Assembly (NCBI GenBank): GCA_902761685.1 | Contig: CACWLI010000005.1 | Location: forward strand, 1 to 64,000 | From: an uncultured Erysipelotrichaceae bacterium | Lineage (GTDB): Bacteria > Bacillota_I > Bacilli_A > RF39 > UBA660 | Reading direction: 5' to 3' | DNA: 64,000 nt | Shown: in pieces, positions 45,583-53,756 of the stretch | Numbering within the stretch: position 1 is the first letter of the stretch | Layout: the number at the start of each line of letters is the position of its first letter | Notes under the pieces: model-generated | Databases searched by the model: none | Seen by the model: only the letters and a program-made list of their open reading frames with translations | What the model was told of the DNA's origin: nothing | Translations under genes and position numbers: made by a program

Positions 45583-46392
45583 ATGACGACAGGTATTGAA
45601 ATATTAGTAGTTGGAGTTATATTAATATTACTATTTAACTACATTGGTGCATTTAGTTTTAATAAATTTGTTGATGATAATAAAGTTTTATTTGGTAAAC
45701 TAAAAGAAGATGATTATGATTTTTATGTAATAAGTAAATATGGTGATAAAGTTGATCCAAATGAAAAATTTCAAAAAAGAGTAAAAAGTGCAATTATTAC
45801 ATTTATAATTGGAATGGTTGTAGTTATTACAAGTGTTAGTGGTTTAAATTTTCCACTTAAACTAGTTGCTGTATTTGCTGTTACGTATTTAATTTTTAAA
45901 GATGATTATAATAAAGTTAAGAATTATTATAAAGTACACTTACATGAAATTAATTTAAAACTACCTTATTATTTAAAAAGTTTGGAAATATTAATTCAAC
46001 ACTATACTGTTCCAGTTGCAATAACTAGAAGTATGGAAGAAGCTCCAGAAATGTTTAAACCTGGACTTAGAGAATTGATAGCTGCTATTGATTCAGGAGA
46101 TTCTACAATTGAGCCATATATGGCTTTTGCCCGTAGATATCCTGTTAGAGATTCAATGCGTATGATGAGACTTTTATATAGACTTAGTTTAGGTAGTCAA
46201 GAAAGAAAACAAGAACAATTAATAGTTTTCTCTAGAACAATTTCAAGTTTACAAGCTAAATCTAGAGAAACTAAATATAAAGAAAGATTAGAAAAGATGG
46301 AAAAGAAAACAATGACAATGCTTGTTGCAACTGGAGCTGGTGTAATGGCTATACTATTATTATCAGTTTTACAAATGTTTACAGCATTGTAG
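45583..46392 (+). CDS. tadC: TadC-like membrane platform protein
   Basis: 269 aa. Membrane segments about 4-22 and 70-108, then an F domain (about 120-235: KLPYYLKSLEILIQHYTVPVAITRSME) and a C-terminal helix (about 245-267). Start at 45583 because AGGAGGTG lies 6-8 nt upstream; the GTG nine bases earlier is inside that ribosome site. Partner of TadB. Ends the tad operon; a new promoter follows. Confidence 0.83.
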   Translation: MTTGIEILVVGVILILLFNYIGAFSFNKFVDDNKVLFGKLKEDDYDFYVISKYGDKVDPNEKFQKRVKSAIITFIIGMVVVITSVSGLNFPLKLVAVFAVTYLIFKDDYNKVKNYYKVHLHEINLKLPYYLKSLEILIQHYTVPVAITRSMEEAPEMFKPGLRELIAAIDSGDSTIEPYMAFARRYPVRDSMRMMRLLYRLSLGSQERKQEQLIVFSRTISSLQAKSRETKYKERLEKMEKKTMTMLVATGAGVMAILLLSVLQMFTAL

Positions 46393-46401
46393 TGAATTTT
46401 C

Positions 46402-46430
46402 TTGAACATAAAAAAATAATATATTATAAT
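46402..46430 (+). promoter_or_regulatory. Strong promoter of the pilin-like gene
   Basis: TTGAAC (46402-46407), 17-nt spacer, TATAAT (46425-46430): one of the best sigma-A matches in the window. Confidence 0.7.
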
Positions 46431-46461
46431 AATATTAGAAGATAAGGGAGGAATTTATTAA

Positions 46462-46737
46462 ATGAAAGAAGCGACTGGAGAATTAAATATGACAGTTGTA
46501 ACATTAGTTGCAGTTGCAGCTATTGGTGCAATATTCTATTTGGTTATTTGGCCAATGATTCAAGGAGCATTAGTTAGTCAAACTTGTAAAACATCTTTTG
46601 GTTCTGAGTATTCTGCTCGTAGAGTTAGTGGAGATGCTCAAGGAACTGGAACAGGAAACTCTAATGCTAGAGTTTATGAATGGGAATGTTGTGTTAATGG
46701 TGAAGAAGGAAATGACTGTCATCAAGTAGAAAACTAA
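46462..46737 (+). CDS. Candidate major pilin (Flp-like)
   Basis: 91 aa. Short N-terminus MKEATGELN, a hydrophobic helix (about 10-34) and a small head with four cysteines (QTCKTS, WECCVNG, DCHQ). Small size, one helix, position directly behind tadC, strong promoter and a private strong terminator fit an abundantly made Flp-type pilin. A glutamate follows the start region, as in type IVb pilins, but no classic G/XXXEY prepilin site is evident. The head disulfides are unusual for Flp pilins. Confidence 0.65.
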   Translation: MKEATGELNMTVVTLVAVAAIGAIFYLVIWPMIQGALVSQTCKTSFGSEYSARRVSGDAQGTGTGNSNARVYEWECCVNGEEGNDCHQVEN

Positions 46738-46750
46738 TTGATAGTGAAAT

Positions 46751-46789
46751 AACTATAAACTATATGTATTATAGTTTATAGTTTTTTTT
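46751..46789 (+). terminator. Strong terminator after the pilin-like gene
   Basis: Perfect 13-bp stem aactataaactat / atagtttatagtt (46751-46763 / 46771-46783) with a 7-nt loop and eight T's. It separates the pilin message from downstream genes. Confidence 0.88.
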
Positions 46790-46818
46790 AAATTTAAGAA
46801 TAGAAAAGGAGTTGAAAT

Positions 46819-47328
46819 ATGAGAGAATCAATTGGAGCAAGTTGGATATTTGGTATTGTTGCTATGTTTGTAGCTTTGTTTTCAGCTTTCTTAGCATATT
46901 CAATTAGTTATACGAGAGCATTTAATGCTAAAAATGAAATAATTAATTTAATCGAGCATTATGATGGCTTTACTGAATATGGTGGTGATGTTACTATGGC
47001 TACTGATTTAGACTTAAAAAATAGCGAAACTGTTGAAGGTGAAGCATACAGAATTATTAAAAACTTAGGTTATAATTCTGATGTTTTAAATGGTGATAGT
47101 GATTGTCTTATAAGAACTGATGAGGCAGATTTAAAAGGTAAAATGATGAATGGTTATTGTGTCGTTAAAAAATGTGAAAATGGTGATAAACATAAAAATA
47201 CCACGTATAAAGTTACAGCATTTGTAGCACTAAAAATGCCAGTTATCGAAATAACAGTAAAAATACCAGTTTCTGGTGAAACAAGAACAATATCATATGA
47301 TGTAAGTAATCTTGATTGCTCTAACTAA
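46819..47328 (+). CDS. TadE-like/minor pilin-like membrane protein
   Basis: 169 aa. MRESIGASW leads into one hydrophobic helix (about 9-30) followed by SYTRAFNAKNEIINLIEHY, a helix continuation as in pilins and TadE proteins. The outer domain has four cysteines (SDCLI, GYCVVKKC, LDCSN). Preceded by AAGAATAG and AAAGGAG but no clear promoter, so it may depend on readthrough. Followed 14 nt later by the TadZ-like gene. Confidence 0.6.
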   Translation: MRESIGASWIFGIVAMFVALFSAFLAYSISYTRAFNAKNEIINLIEHYDGFTEYGGDVTMATDLDLKNSETVEGEAYRIIKNLGYNSDVLNGDSDCLIRTDEADLKGKMMNGYCVVKKCENGDKHKNTTYKVTAFVALKMPVIEITVKIPVSGETRTISYDVSNLDCSN

Positions 47329-47342
47329 AGGGGAGATTGACA

Positions 47343-48317
47343 ATGAATGTAATGGTTTATAACAAGTATAAAGATTTACTTCTAGGACTTAATATTGAAG
47401 TTATGAAATCTTTAGAAGGTGTTTATAATGTAGATGAGATAATAGATACATTTACAAATTTTTATTATGACAAAATGATTTTAGATATTACTGCTATTAG
47501 AGATTATCAAAATACTGATAATCTTCAAAAATTAGCAATGAATATTAATATGGAAAATGTAATTTTATTACTTGAGGACAATCCTGAGACAGATTCAAAG
47601 AATTATTTATCTCAATTAATTTCTCTTGGAATATATAATTTTACTAAAAATGCTGAGGGTATTAATTATTTATTAGTTCATCCTCATACATATAGAGATG
47701 TTGTTAATATTCATAATTTATCTGAATTAGAAGCAGCTGGTCAAACTACTAATGTACAAGAAACTGTTAGTAATGTAGCATCTGCTCCATTAACAAGTAC
47801 AACTAGTGGAAATAGACTAAAGGTAATAGGATTTAAGAATGTTACTCAACATGCTGGAGCTACTTCATTGATTTATATGTTAATGAAAGTGTTAAGAGAT
47901 ACTAGAAAAGTTGCAGCATTAGAAGTAAATAAGGTAGATTTCTTGTATTTTGGTGAACAAGATATGGTTAGTACTACTTCACAAGATATATTAAAAGAAA
48001 TAATGCATAGAAATGATCATGATATCATTTTTATAGATTTAAATGATTATGAAGATTTAGATATTTGTACTGATGTGTTTTATTTAATTGAACCATCAAC
48101 AATAATGGTTAATAAAATGTTGAAAAGAAGTAAGGACATTTTAGAAATTTTAAGACCAAAAAGAGTTATTTTAAATAAATGTTTGCTTAGTAAATCAGAT
48201 ATAGCAACATTTGAATATGAAACAAAGTTAAAAGTTATTGATTCTATTCCAGCTTTGGATGATAGAAGAGATGATTTTAATGAATTAAGAGATTTTATAG
48301 GAAAAATAGGTATATAA
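47343..48317 (+). CDS. TadZ/CpaE-like atypical ParA-MinD family protein
   Basis: 324 aa, cytoplasmic. N-terminal receiver-like part (about 1-110) and a C-terminal MinD-type domain (about 155-324). The P-loop is strongly degenerate (VTQHAGATSL where MinD has KGGxGKT), the EVNKVDFLYFGE and DIIFIDLND segments match the switch regions, and nucleotide binding may be lost. TadZ/CpaE positions Tad pili at chosen cell sites. Start at 47343 after GGGGAG; an in-frame TTG six bases earlier is within the spacer. Confidence 0.7.
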   Translation: MNVMVYNKYKDLLLGLNIEVMKSLEGVYNVDEIIDTFTNFYYDKMILDITAIRDYQNTDNLQKLAMNINMENVILLLEDNPETDSKNYLSQLISLGIYNFTKNAEGINYLLVHPHTYRDVVNIHNLSELEAAGQTTNVQETVSNVASAPLTSTTSGNRLKVIGFKNVTQHAGATSLIYMLMKVLRDTRKVAALEVNKVDFLYFGEQDMVSTTSQDILKEIMHRNDHDIIFIDLNDYEDLDICTDVFYLIEPSTIMVNKMLKRSKDILEILRPKRVILNKCLLSKSDIATFEYETKLKVIDSIPALDDRRDDFNELRDFIGKIGI

Positions 48318-48329
48318 TTTATAATCATA

Positions 48330-48358
48330 TTGACAAAATATGTTAAATTATGTAAAAT
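48330..48358 (+). promoter_or_regulatory. Strong promoter of the TrbC/VirB2-like gene
   Basis: Consensus TTGACA (48330-48335), 17-nt spacer, TAAAAT (48353-48358): the only perfect -35 seen in the window. Confidence 0.72.
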
Positions 48359-48382
48359 TTTAGATAGTGGAGGAGACGAAAT

Positions 48383-48733
48383 ATGTTAAATTTATTAGAT
48401 GTAAGTGCTGATAGTTTATGTAGCGATTTAGGACCAATATTAAAATTAGTTGGTATTGTAGTTTGGGGTATTAAAGTAATTGTACCAATTATTTTAATTG
48501 TTGTAGGTATGATTGATTTAGCTAAAGCAGTTGGTGAAAAAGATGAAAATAAAATTAAAGAAGCTCAAAATAAATTAGTTAAAAGAGCAATTGCTGCTGT
48601 ATTAGTTTTCTTAGTTGTAACATTTGTTGGTCTTGTAATGGGACTAATTGGTGCTGATGATTATGAAGAATGTATGGAATGTATTAACCATCCATTTAGA
48701 TGTCAAGGCGTTTCAGATGTTAATAGTCGTTAA
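48383..48733 (+). CDS. TrbC/VirB2-like two-helix membrane protein
   Basis: 116 aa. Two membrane helices (about 20-45 and 68-93) joined by a polar, charged loop (AKAVGEKDENKIKEAQNKLVKRAI), the layout of TrbC/VirB2 conjugative pilins. The same design forms the N-terminus of the TrbC-M15 fusion at 19659, where the loop reads SGNSDLVNKLFGEW. A short tail has three or four cysteines (EECMECINHPFRCQG). Own strong promoter and terminator suggest high expression. RBS GGAGGAG. Could be a second pilin or a channel-forming membrane ring; not established. Confidence 0.65.
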   Translation: MLNLLDVSADSLCSDLGPILKLVGIVVWGIKVIVPIILIVVGMIDLAKAVGEKDENKIKEAQNKLVKRAIAAVLVFLVVTFVGLVMGLIGADDYEECMECINHPFRCQGVSDVNSR

Positions 48734-48743
48734 TAATGAAATT

Positions 48744-48768
48744 AAAGAGTTTTAGCTCTTTTTTTTTG
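48744..48768 (+). terminator. Terminator after the TrbC-like gene
   Basis: Stem aaagag / ctcttt (48744-48749 / 48756-48761) and eight or more T's. Confidence 0.7.
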
Positions 48769-48790
48769 AATTGAAAAAGAGTATATGTAG

Positions 48791-48799
48791 TGATATAAT
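48791..48799 (+). promoter_or_regulatory. Extended -10 promoter of the ltaS-like gene
   Basis: TGaTATAAT, with -10 at 48794-48799. Confidence 0.6.
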
Positions 48800-48816
48800 T
48801 AATTAGAGGAAATGGT

Positions 48817-50850
48817 ATGAAAAGGAAGATAAATTATATTAAAATTAGAAATAATATAAAAAATTTTATTTTAAATAATAGATTATTTTTACTTTTTATA
48901 TTCTTAACTGTATTGTTAGGACTTCTTTTACATTTAAAAACTATTGGTGGAAGAGTTGTTTTTAAAGCAATATTGTCTGATTTTTTAGTCGCTTTAGTAA
49001 TTGCTTCTTTTGCTAATCTATTTAATAATATTAAAACTAGATATAAGTATTATTTAATTTGGTTAATATTTTTTACTTTATTAATTATATCCGATACTAT
49101 TTATTATGGTTTTTATCAATCGTTTTTGTCTATTAATTTGCTTGGTACAGCTTCTATGGTAGGACAAGTAAATGATTCTTTAGTGGCAAAATTACATCTT
49201 AAACATTTTACTTATATTATTATTCCTATATTTTTTATTTTATTTAATAAATTATTAATTAAAAAAGGTTATTATGAAAAAGTGGTTTTAGATAAAAAAT
49301 TATTTAAAAGATCATTAATAGTAGCTTTTATTTTATTAATATCTATTGCTTGTACAGTAAGCAAATCAGATGGAAGTAGATTTTTAAAACTATGGAATAG
49401 AGAAAGTGTTGTTAATAAATATGGAATATATGTTTATACTATTAATGATTTGATACAAAGTATTCAACCTAGATTAAATACTTTATTTGGTTATGATGAA
49501 GCTGCTTATAAATTTAGAGAGTATTATGCATGTAAGTGGGAAGAAAAAAAAGAAACGAATGAATTTACTAATATATTTAAAGATAAAAATGTAATATTTA
49601 TACATGCTGAGAGTATACAAAACTTTTTAGTGGATTTAAAAATAGGTGATACTGAGATAACTCCTAATATCAACAAGTTTGCTCATGAAGGAATGTATTT
49701 TAGTAGATTTTATCCACAAATAAGTGTTGGTACATCTTCAGATACAGAGTTTTCCTTATTAACTGGATTGATGCCTTCTTCAAGTGGAACTGTATTTGTA
49801 AATTATTATGATAGAACATATAAAGGAATGCCAGAATATTTTAATAAGATGGGTTATTATACTTTTAGTGCTCATGCAAATAATGCTGATTATTGGAATA
49901 GAGCAATTATGCATAAAAATTTAGGTTATAAAGATTTTTATGCTAAAGATAGATATGAAATACCAGTAGATTTAAATGATCCTGATTATATAGGTCTTGG
50001 ATTATCTGATAAGTCATTCTTTAAACAATTTATTCCTATTTTAAGTAATATAAAAGAAAATAATGATAAATATTTTGGTACAATAATAACATTATCTAAT
50101 CATTCACCATTTAATGATTTAGATAAGTATGGAGAGTTAGATTTAAAAATACCATATTCATATGAAGATGAAGATGGAAATATTATTAGTGGAGAAAGCG
50201 AATATATAGATAATTCACCTTTAGGTAATTATTTAAAGTCTGCTCATTATGCTGATGAAGCATTTGGTGAATTAGTAAATGGTTTAAAAGAAGCAAATTT
50301 GCTTGATAATACAATTATAATTTTTTATGGAGATCATGAAGCTAGACTTGGTAAAAAAGAATTTGATAGATTATATAATTATGATTATAAAACTAATTCA
50401 GTATTAGATAGAGATGATGAAAGCTACATTGATTTCTATAATGGATATAATTATGATTTACTAAAGAATACGCCATTAATTATTTGGTCTAATGAAGAAA
50501 TAATTAATACAAAAATAGAAAGCGCAATGGGAATGTATGATGTTCTTCCAACAATTGCTAATATGTTTGGATTTAGTGAAAAGTATTCTCTTGGAAATGA
50601 TATATTTGATAGTCATGAAAATATTGTTGTTTTTCCAAATGGAAATGTTCTTACGGATAAAGTATATTATAGTGATTTAAATGAAGAGTATGTTACATTT
50701 ACTGATGAACCAATAGATATTGATTATATAGAAAGATTAAAAGAATATGCTAATAATATATTGGATGTATCTAATGGGATAGTGACACATGATTTAATCA
50801 AAAGAGAAAGTAGTAGAATAGGAGAGTGTACTCATGAAAAAGAAAAATGA
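48817..50850 (+). CDS. ltaS: LTA synthase-like sulfatase-fold enzyme
   Basis: 677 aa. Five N-terminal membrane helices (about 20-185), then an extracellular alkaline-phosphatase/sulfatase domain: metal-binding E in FIHAESIQN, nucleophile region VGTSSDTEFSLLTG (306-310) and GDHEARLG for the second metal side. LtaS transfers glycerol phosphate from phosphatidylglycerol to build lipoteichoic acid. In the motif usually read TSDSEF, this protein has SSDTEF, putting Ser307 at the catalytic Thr place with Thr306 beside it. Ends in TGA. Overlaps the next gene by 17 bp. Confidence 0.85.
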   Translation: MKRKINYIKIRNNIKNFILNNRLFLLFIFLTVLLGLLLHLKTIGGRVVFKAILSDFLVALVIASFANLFNNIKTRYKYYLIWLIFFTLLIISDTIYYGFYQSFLSINLLGTASMVGQVNDSLVAKLHLKHFTYIIIPIFFILFNKLLIKKGYYEKVVLDKKLFKRSLIVAFILLISIACTVSKSDGSRFLKLWNRESVVNKYGIYVYTINDLIQSIQPRLNTLFGYDEAAYKFREYYACKWEEKKETNEFTNIFKDKNVIFIHAESIQNFLVDLKIGDTEITPNINKFAHEGMYFSRFYPQISVGTSSDTEFSLLTGLMPSSSGTVFVNYYDRTYKGMPEYFNKMGYYTFSAHANNADYWNRAIMHKNLGYKDFYAKDRYEIPVDLNDPDYIGLGLSDKSFFKQFIPILSNIKENNDKYFGTIITLSNHSPFNDLDKYGELDLKIPYSYEDEDGNIISGESEYIDNSPLGNYLKSAHYADEAFGELVNGLKEANLLDNTIIIFYGDHEARLGKKEFDRLYNYDYKTNSVLDRDDESYIDFYNGYNYDLLKNTPLIIWSNEEIINTKIESAMGMYDVLPTIANMFGFSEKYSLGNDIFDSHENIVVFPNGNVLTDKVYYSDLNEEYVTFTDEPIDIDYIERLKEYANNILDVSNGIVTHDLIKRESSRIGECTHEKEK

Positions 50851-51448
50851 TATATTTGTAATAATCGTATTTTTGTTAATAGGTATTGCATTATTTGGTT
50901 ATACTGGTTATAGGTTAAAAAAGGAATTTCATAAAGAGGATGTTGTAGAAAAGAAATTATTATCATTAGATTTATATGGATATTCGCTTAAAGAAAGAGA
51001 TTCAGAGCTTTTTAAAACTAATTTTAAGGAGTTAGAAAAAGCATTAAACGAAAATCCGATAGATTATTCAAAATATGCAGAATTAGCCTCTAAATTGTTT
51101 ATAATTGATTTATTTACTCTTGATAATAAATTAACTAGTACAGATATTGGTGGTTTAGAATTTGTTCATAAAGATTTAAAAGAGAATTATAAAGAATATA
51201 TGGGAGCAACTCTATATAAGAATGTAGTAAGTAATCTAGATGGTAAAAGAACTCAAAAGTTACCTGTTGTTACTAGTATTACTTCAGAAGAACCAGTTAC
51301 AACAAGTTACAAATATAATGGAAAAGAATATGAAGCATTTGATGTAACATTGAATTGGGAATATAAGGAAGATTTAGGATATGAAACAAAATTAAAAGTA
51401 ACATTAATAAAAGATAGTGATAAGTTATATGTAGTAAAAGGAGAATAA
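50834..51448 (+). CDS. Membrane-anchored extracellular protein coupled to ltaS
   Basis: 204 aa. N-terminal membrane segment (about 8-26) and an outer alpha/beta domain with no cysteine. Starts inside the end of the LTA synthase gene with AGGAGAG upstream, so the two are translationally coupled. It may assist or regulate the synthase; no family recognised. Confidence 0.6.
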   Translation: MKKKNDIFVIIVFLLIGIALFGYTGYRLKKEFHKEDVVEKKLLSLDLYGYSLKERDSELFKTNFKELEKALNENPIDYSKYAELASKLFIIDLFTLDNKLTSTDIGGLEFVHKDLKENYKEYMGATLYKNVVSNLDGKRTQKLPVVTSITSEEPVTTSYKYNGKEYEAFDVTLNWEYKEDLGYETKLKVTLIKDSDKLYVVKGE

Positions 51449-51464
51449 TAATTCTCTTTTTTTT
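51440..51464 (+). terminator. Terminator of the ltaS operon
   Basis: Stem gagaat / attctc with loop aata (51441-51446 / 51451-51456) and eight T's. It overlaps the stop codon. Confidence 0.8.
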
Positions 51465-51470
51465 ATAAAT

Positions 51471-51499
51471 AAAAAAGTTCAAATAATATTTGAACTTTT
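51471..51499 (-). terminator. Terminator of the LCP operon
   Basis: Perfect 12-bp stem aaaagttcaaat / atttgaactttt (51473-51484 / 51488-51499), A-rich outside, read on the minus strand. Confidence 0.82.
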
Positions 51500-53657
51500 A
51501 TTGACCACCTTGTGGTGTAGGATCAGGAGTAGGAGTTGGATCAGGCGTTGGAGTAGGGTCAGGAGTAGGTGTAGGGTCAGGTGTTGTTGTACCACCTTGA
51601 CTATTACCACCATTCTCATTTCCATTATTATTATTATTATTTTCTCCACTTGAGCTGTTATTACCACCTTGTCCTGCTTCTGTTCCAGTTCCAGTGTTAG
51701 TATTGGTTCCAGTGTTTGTATTATTACCACCTTGTGTAGAAGTTGTTGGTTCTACAGTTGTAACTTGTTTTTTCTTAACATGTATTGTTAATGTTTTTAA
51801 TTGATTTAAAATTATATCTTTATGTTCTTCTTGATAATGGAATGAATAATTTGACCAATCATCTATATATACTTGGCTTCCAGAATCACTATCAATGAAT
51901 TTTAATGATAAGCCATTTGATGAAGCATAGTTCTTAATTTGTGTTACTGTATAACTTGATACATCTTTTAATGTTGCAATTGAACTAGCACTATATTTTC
52001 CTTGACCAATTATACTATCTTTATATGGATTATTTAAGTCAAATTTAACTGATTTATCTCCACTAGCACTTGTGTTGTTTAAGTTAGCATTAATTTCTTT
52101 TTTAATATCATTTATACTTCCTGTATAAGGAATTGTAACTGCTGGATAACTCTTAGATGATTGCTCATATATTTTACCCCAAGCACCATATCCACTTAAT
52201 TGCATTCTTTCTACATTTACTAGATTAGTACCATCTGATACTACAATTGATTTAGCTAAATTATATAATGATAATAAATCTTTTGATTTAACATTTGTTT
52301 GGAAGTTAGCTTTTATTTGATCTAATATAGCAACTACTTTATTTGGATCTTTAATTTTAGTAGCAGCTTCTGCTACACCAACTATTACTTTCATTTGATT
52401 TTTACCTCTAGTGTAATCATTTCTAGATCCATCAGTCCATGTTGGGCAATAACTTGCCATAGCTTTTCCGGTTTTACTTCCATCATTTGGTTTATGTCTA
52501 TTTCTTGCTAATGCTAGCGCTTGTTCACCGTTTAAATGTTGTCTTCCTTTTTCAACGTATACTGTACTTCCTCCCCAATCTCTTGAACTATTTTGTTCGC
52601 AAATAGAGTAGTCTACATCAACATCAATTCCTCCAACTGCATCAACTAATTGAACTACACCTTTGAAATTTATTTTGGCATAGTAATCAATTTTAACATT
52701 AAACATATTTTGTACTGTTTGAACTGCACATGTTGAGGAACTACCCCAAGTTGTAGTATTTATTCTTCTGTATGTTCCATTTGAGCAAGCAGTTTTTAAA
52801 TACATATCTCTTGGAATTGATGTAAGTGTTGCTCTTAACGTATAAGGATTAAATGTAGCAAGTAATAATACATCAGCATTATATCCAGAAGTTACACCAT
52901 CTTGTGATGAATCAACTCCTATTAGTAACATACTAAATGGTTTATCTAGTGAAGCTCCTTCACTTTTAATATCTTCTTCAGTATCTTTATATTCTTTTGA
53001 TTTTTCATATAAGATAACAGTTTCATCAGCTATATCTTCAAATCCTTCAATAGAATAGAACATATCGGCATAGTTTTTACTGAAAAATGCAGCATCAATT
53101 TCTTTATTTTTAAGTGCATATAGTTCTTCAATTGTTGAATCAAATTTAACTATTGTATTTTCCTTTTCTAGATTTAATTCTTCAATTACTTCTAATGCTA
53201 AAACGTTTCCTTCGTAATCAGTTGTATCTTTATTGATACCAATTTTCTTTTTAACCAAATCTTTTTCTGATTTTAATGATTTATCATATGTTACTAATGC
53301 TGTATATTTAAGAGCTGTATCAGTACTTAAATCATCAATTTGTTTATATACTTTAGTTAAGTAATAAAAAACCGCTCCTTCAACTAATATAACAATAATA
53401 GATAATAGGGCAGGTATTAAAAATGCTGCCTTACTTCTTTTAATACTTCTTAATAATAGATAAGCAAAGAATACTAACAAATATATAAGTATAGCCATTG
53501 CTAGAACTTTTATTATCATTTCAACTCCATTATATAGTAACAATGAGTAGCCTACTAAGATAATTCCTCCAAGTTGAAGTATAATTAATAAAAGCCCTAG
53601 AATAAATCTAAATATTTTACTTTTTCTTGAGTTTGGTTGTTTTGGTTTCTTCATCAT
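51498..53657 (-). CDS. LytR-CpsA-Psr (LCP) family wall polymer ligase
   Basis: 719 aa. Three N-terminal membrane helices (about 14-108). An inserted domain (about 120-225: KIGINKDTTDYEGN ... KNKEIDAAFFSKN) looks like half of a solute-binding protein. The LCP catalytic domain (about 240-460) has FSMLLIGVDS, SIPRDMYL and ALALARNRH with the arginines that bind the lipid pyrophosphate. A further small domain (about 555-640) and a Gly/Asn linker end in PDPTPT repeats suited to crossing the wall. LCP enzymes attach teichoic acid or polysaccharide to peptidoglycan. The start follows TAA directly (TAAATG) with only a poor ribosome site; see the tandem duplication. Confidence 0.9.
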   Translation of the reverse strand: MMKKPKQPNSRKSKIFRFILGLLLIILQLGGIILVGYSLLLYNGVEMIIKVLAMAILIYLLVFFAYLLLRSIKRSKAAFLIPALLSIIVILVEGAVFYYLTKVYKQIDDLSTDTALKYTALVTYDKSLKSEKDLVKKKIGINKDTTDYEGNVLALEVIEELNLEKENTIVKFDSTIEELYALKNKEIDAAFFSKNYADMFYSIEGFEDIADETVILYEKSKEYKDTEEDIKSEGASLDKPFSMLLIGVDSSQDGVTSGYNADVLLLATFNPYTLRATLTSIPRDMYLKTACSNGTYRRINTTTWGSSSTCAVQTVQNMFNVKIDYYAKINFKGVVQLVDAVGGIDVDVDYSICEQNSSRDWGGSTVYVEKGRQHLNGEQALALARNRHKPNDGSKTGKAMASYCPTWTDGSRNDYTRGKNQMKVIVGVAEAATKIKDPNKVVAILDQIKANFQTNVKSKDLLSLYNLAKSIVVSDGTNLVNVERMQLSGYGAWGKIYEQSSKSYPAVTIPYTGSINDIKKEINANLNNTSASGDKSVKFDLNNPYKDSIIGQGKYSASSIATLKDVSSYTVTQIKNYASSNGLSLKFIDSDSGSQVYIDDWSNYSFHYQEEHKDIILNQLKTLTIHVKKKQVTTVEPTTSTQGGNNTNTGTNTNTGTGTEAGQGGNNSSSGENNNNNNGNENGGNSQGGTTTPDPTPTPDPTPTPDPTPTPDPTPQGGQ
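51513..51590 (-). repeat. 18-bp repeats encoding PDPTPT
   Basis: About four copies of an 18-base unit in the 3' end of the LCP gene (TPDPTPTPDPTP), a proline-rich wall-spanning tail prone to length change. Confidence 0.75.
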
Positions 53658-53756
53658 TTAACACTTCTTTCTTTTTCTTATTATTTTACTTTTTCTTGAG
53701 TTTGGTTGTTTTGGTTTCTTCATCATTTAACACTTCTTTCTTTTTCTTATTATTTT
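53613..53756 (-). repeat. 69-bp tandem duplication across a gene junction
   Basis: 53613-53687 is identical to 53682-53756 (75 matching bases, period 69). Read on the minus strand, the first copy ends the cohesin-like gene (LNDEETKTTKLKKK stop) and the second, in another frame, begins the LCP gene (MMKKPKQPNSRKSK). Before duplication the two genes would have overlapped by about 41 bp. Confidence 0.92.

Noticed and set aside
48817..50850. Mycoplasma-type code with TGA as tryptophan
   Set aside because: TGA ends the ltaS-like frame and the 29259 gene, and TGG is used for tryptophan throughout.
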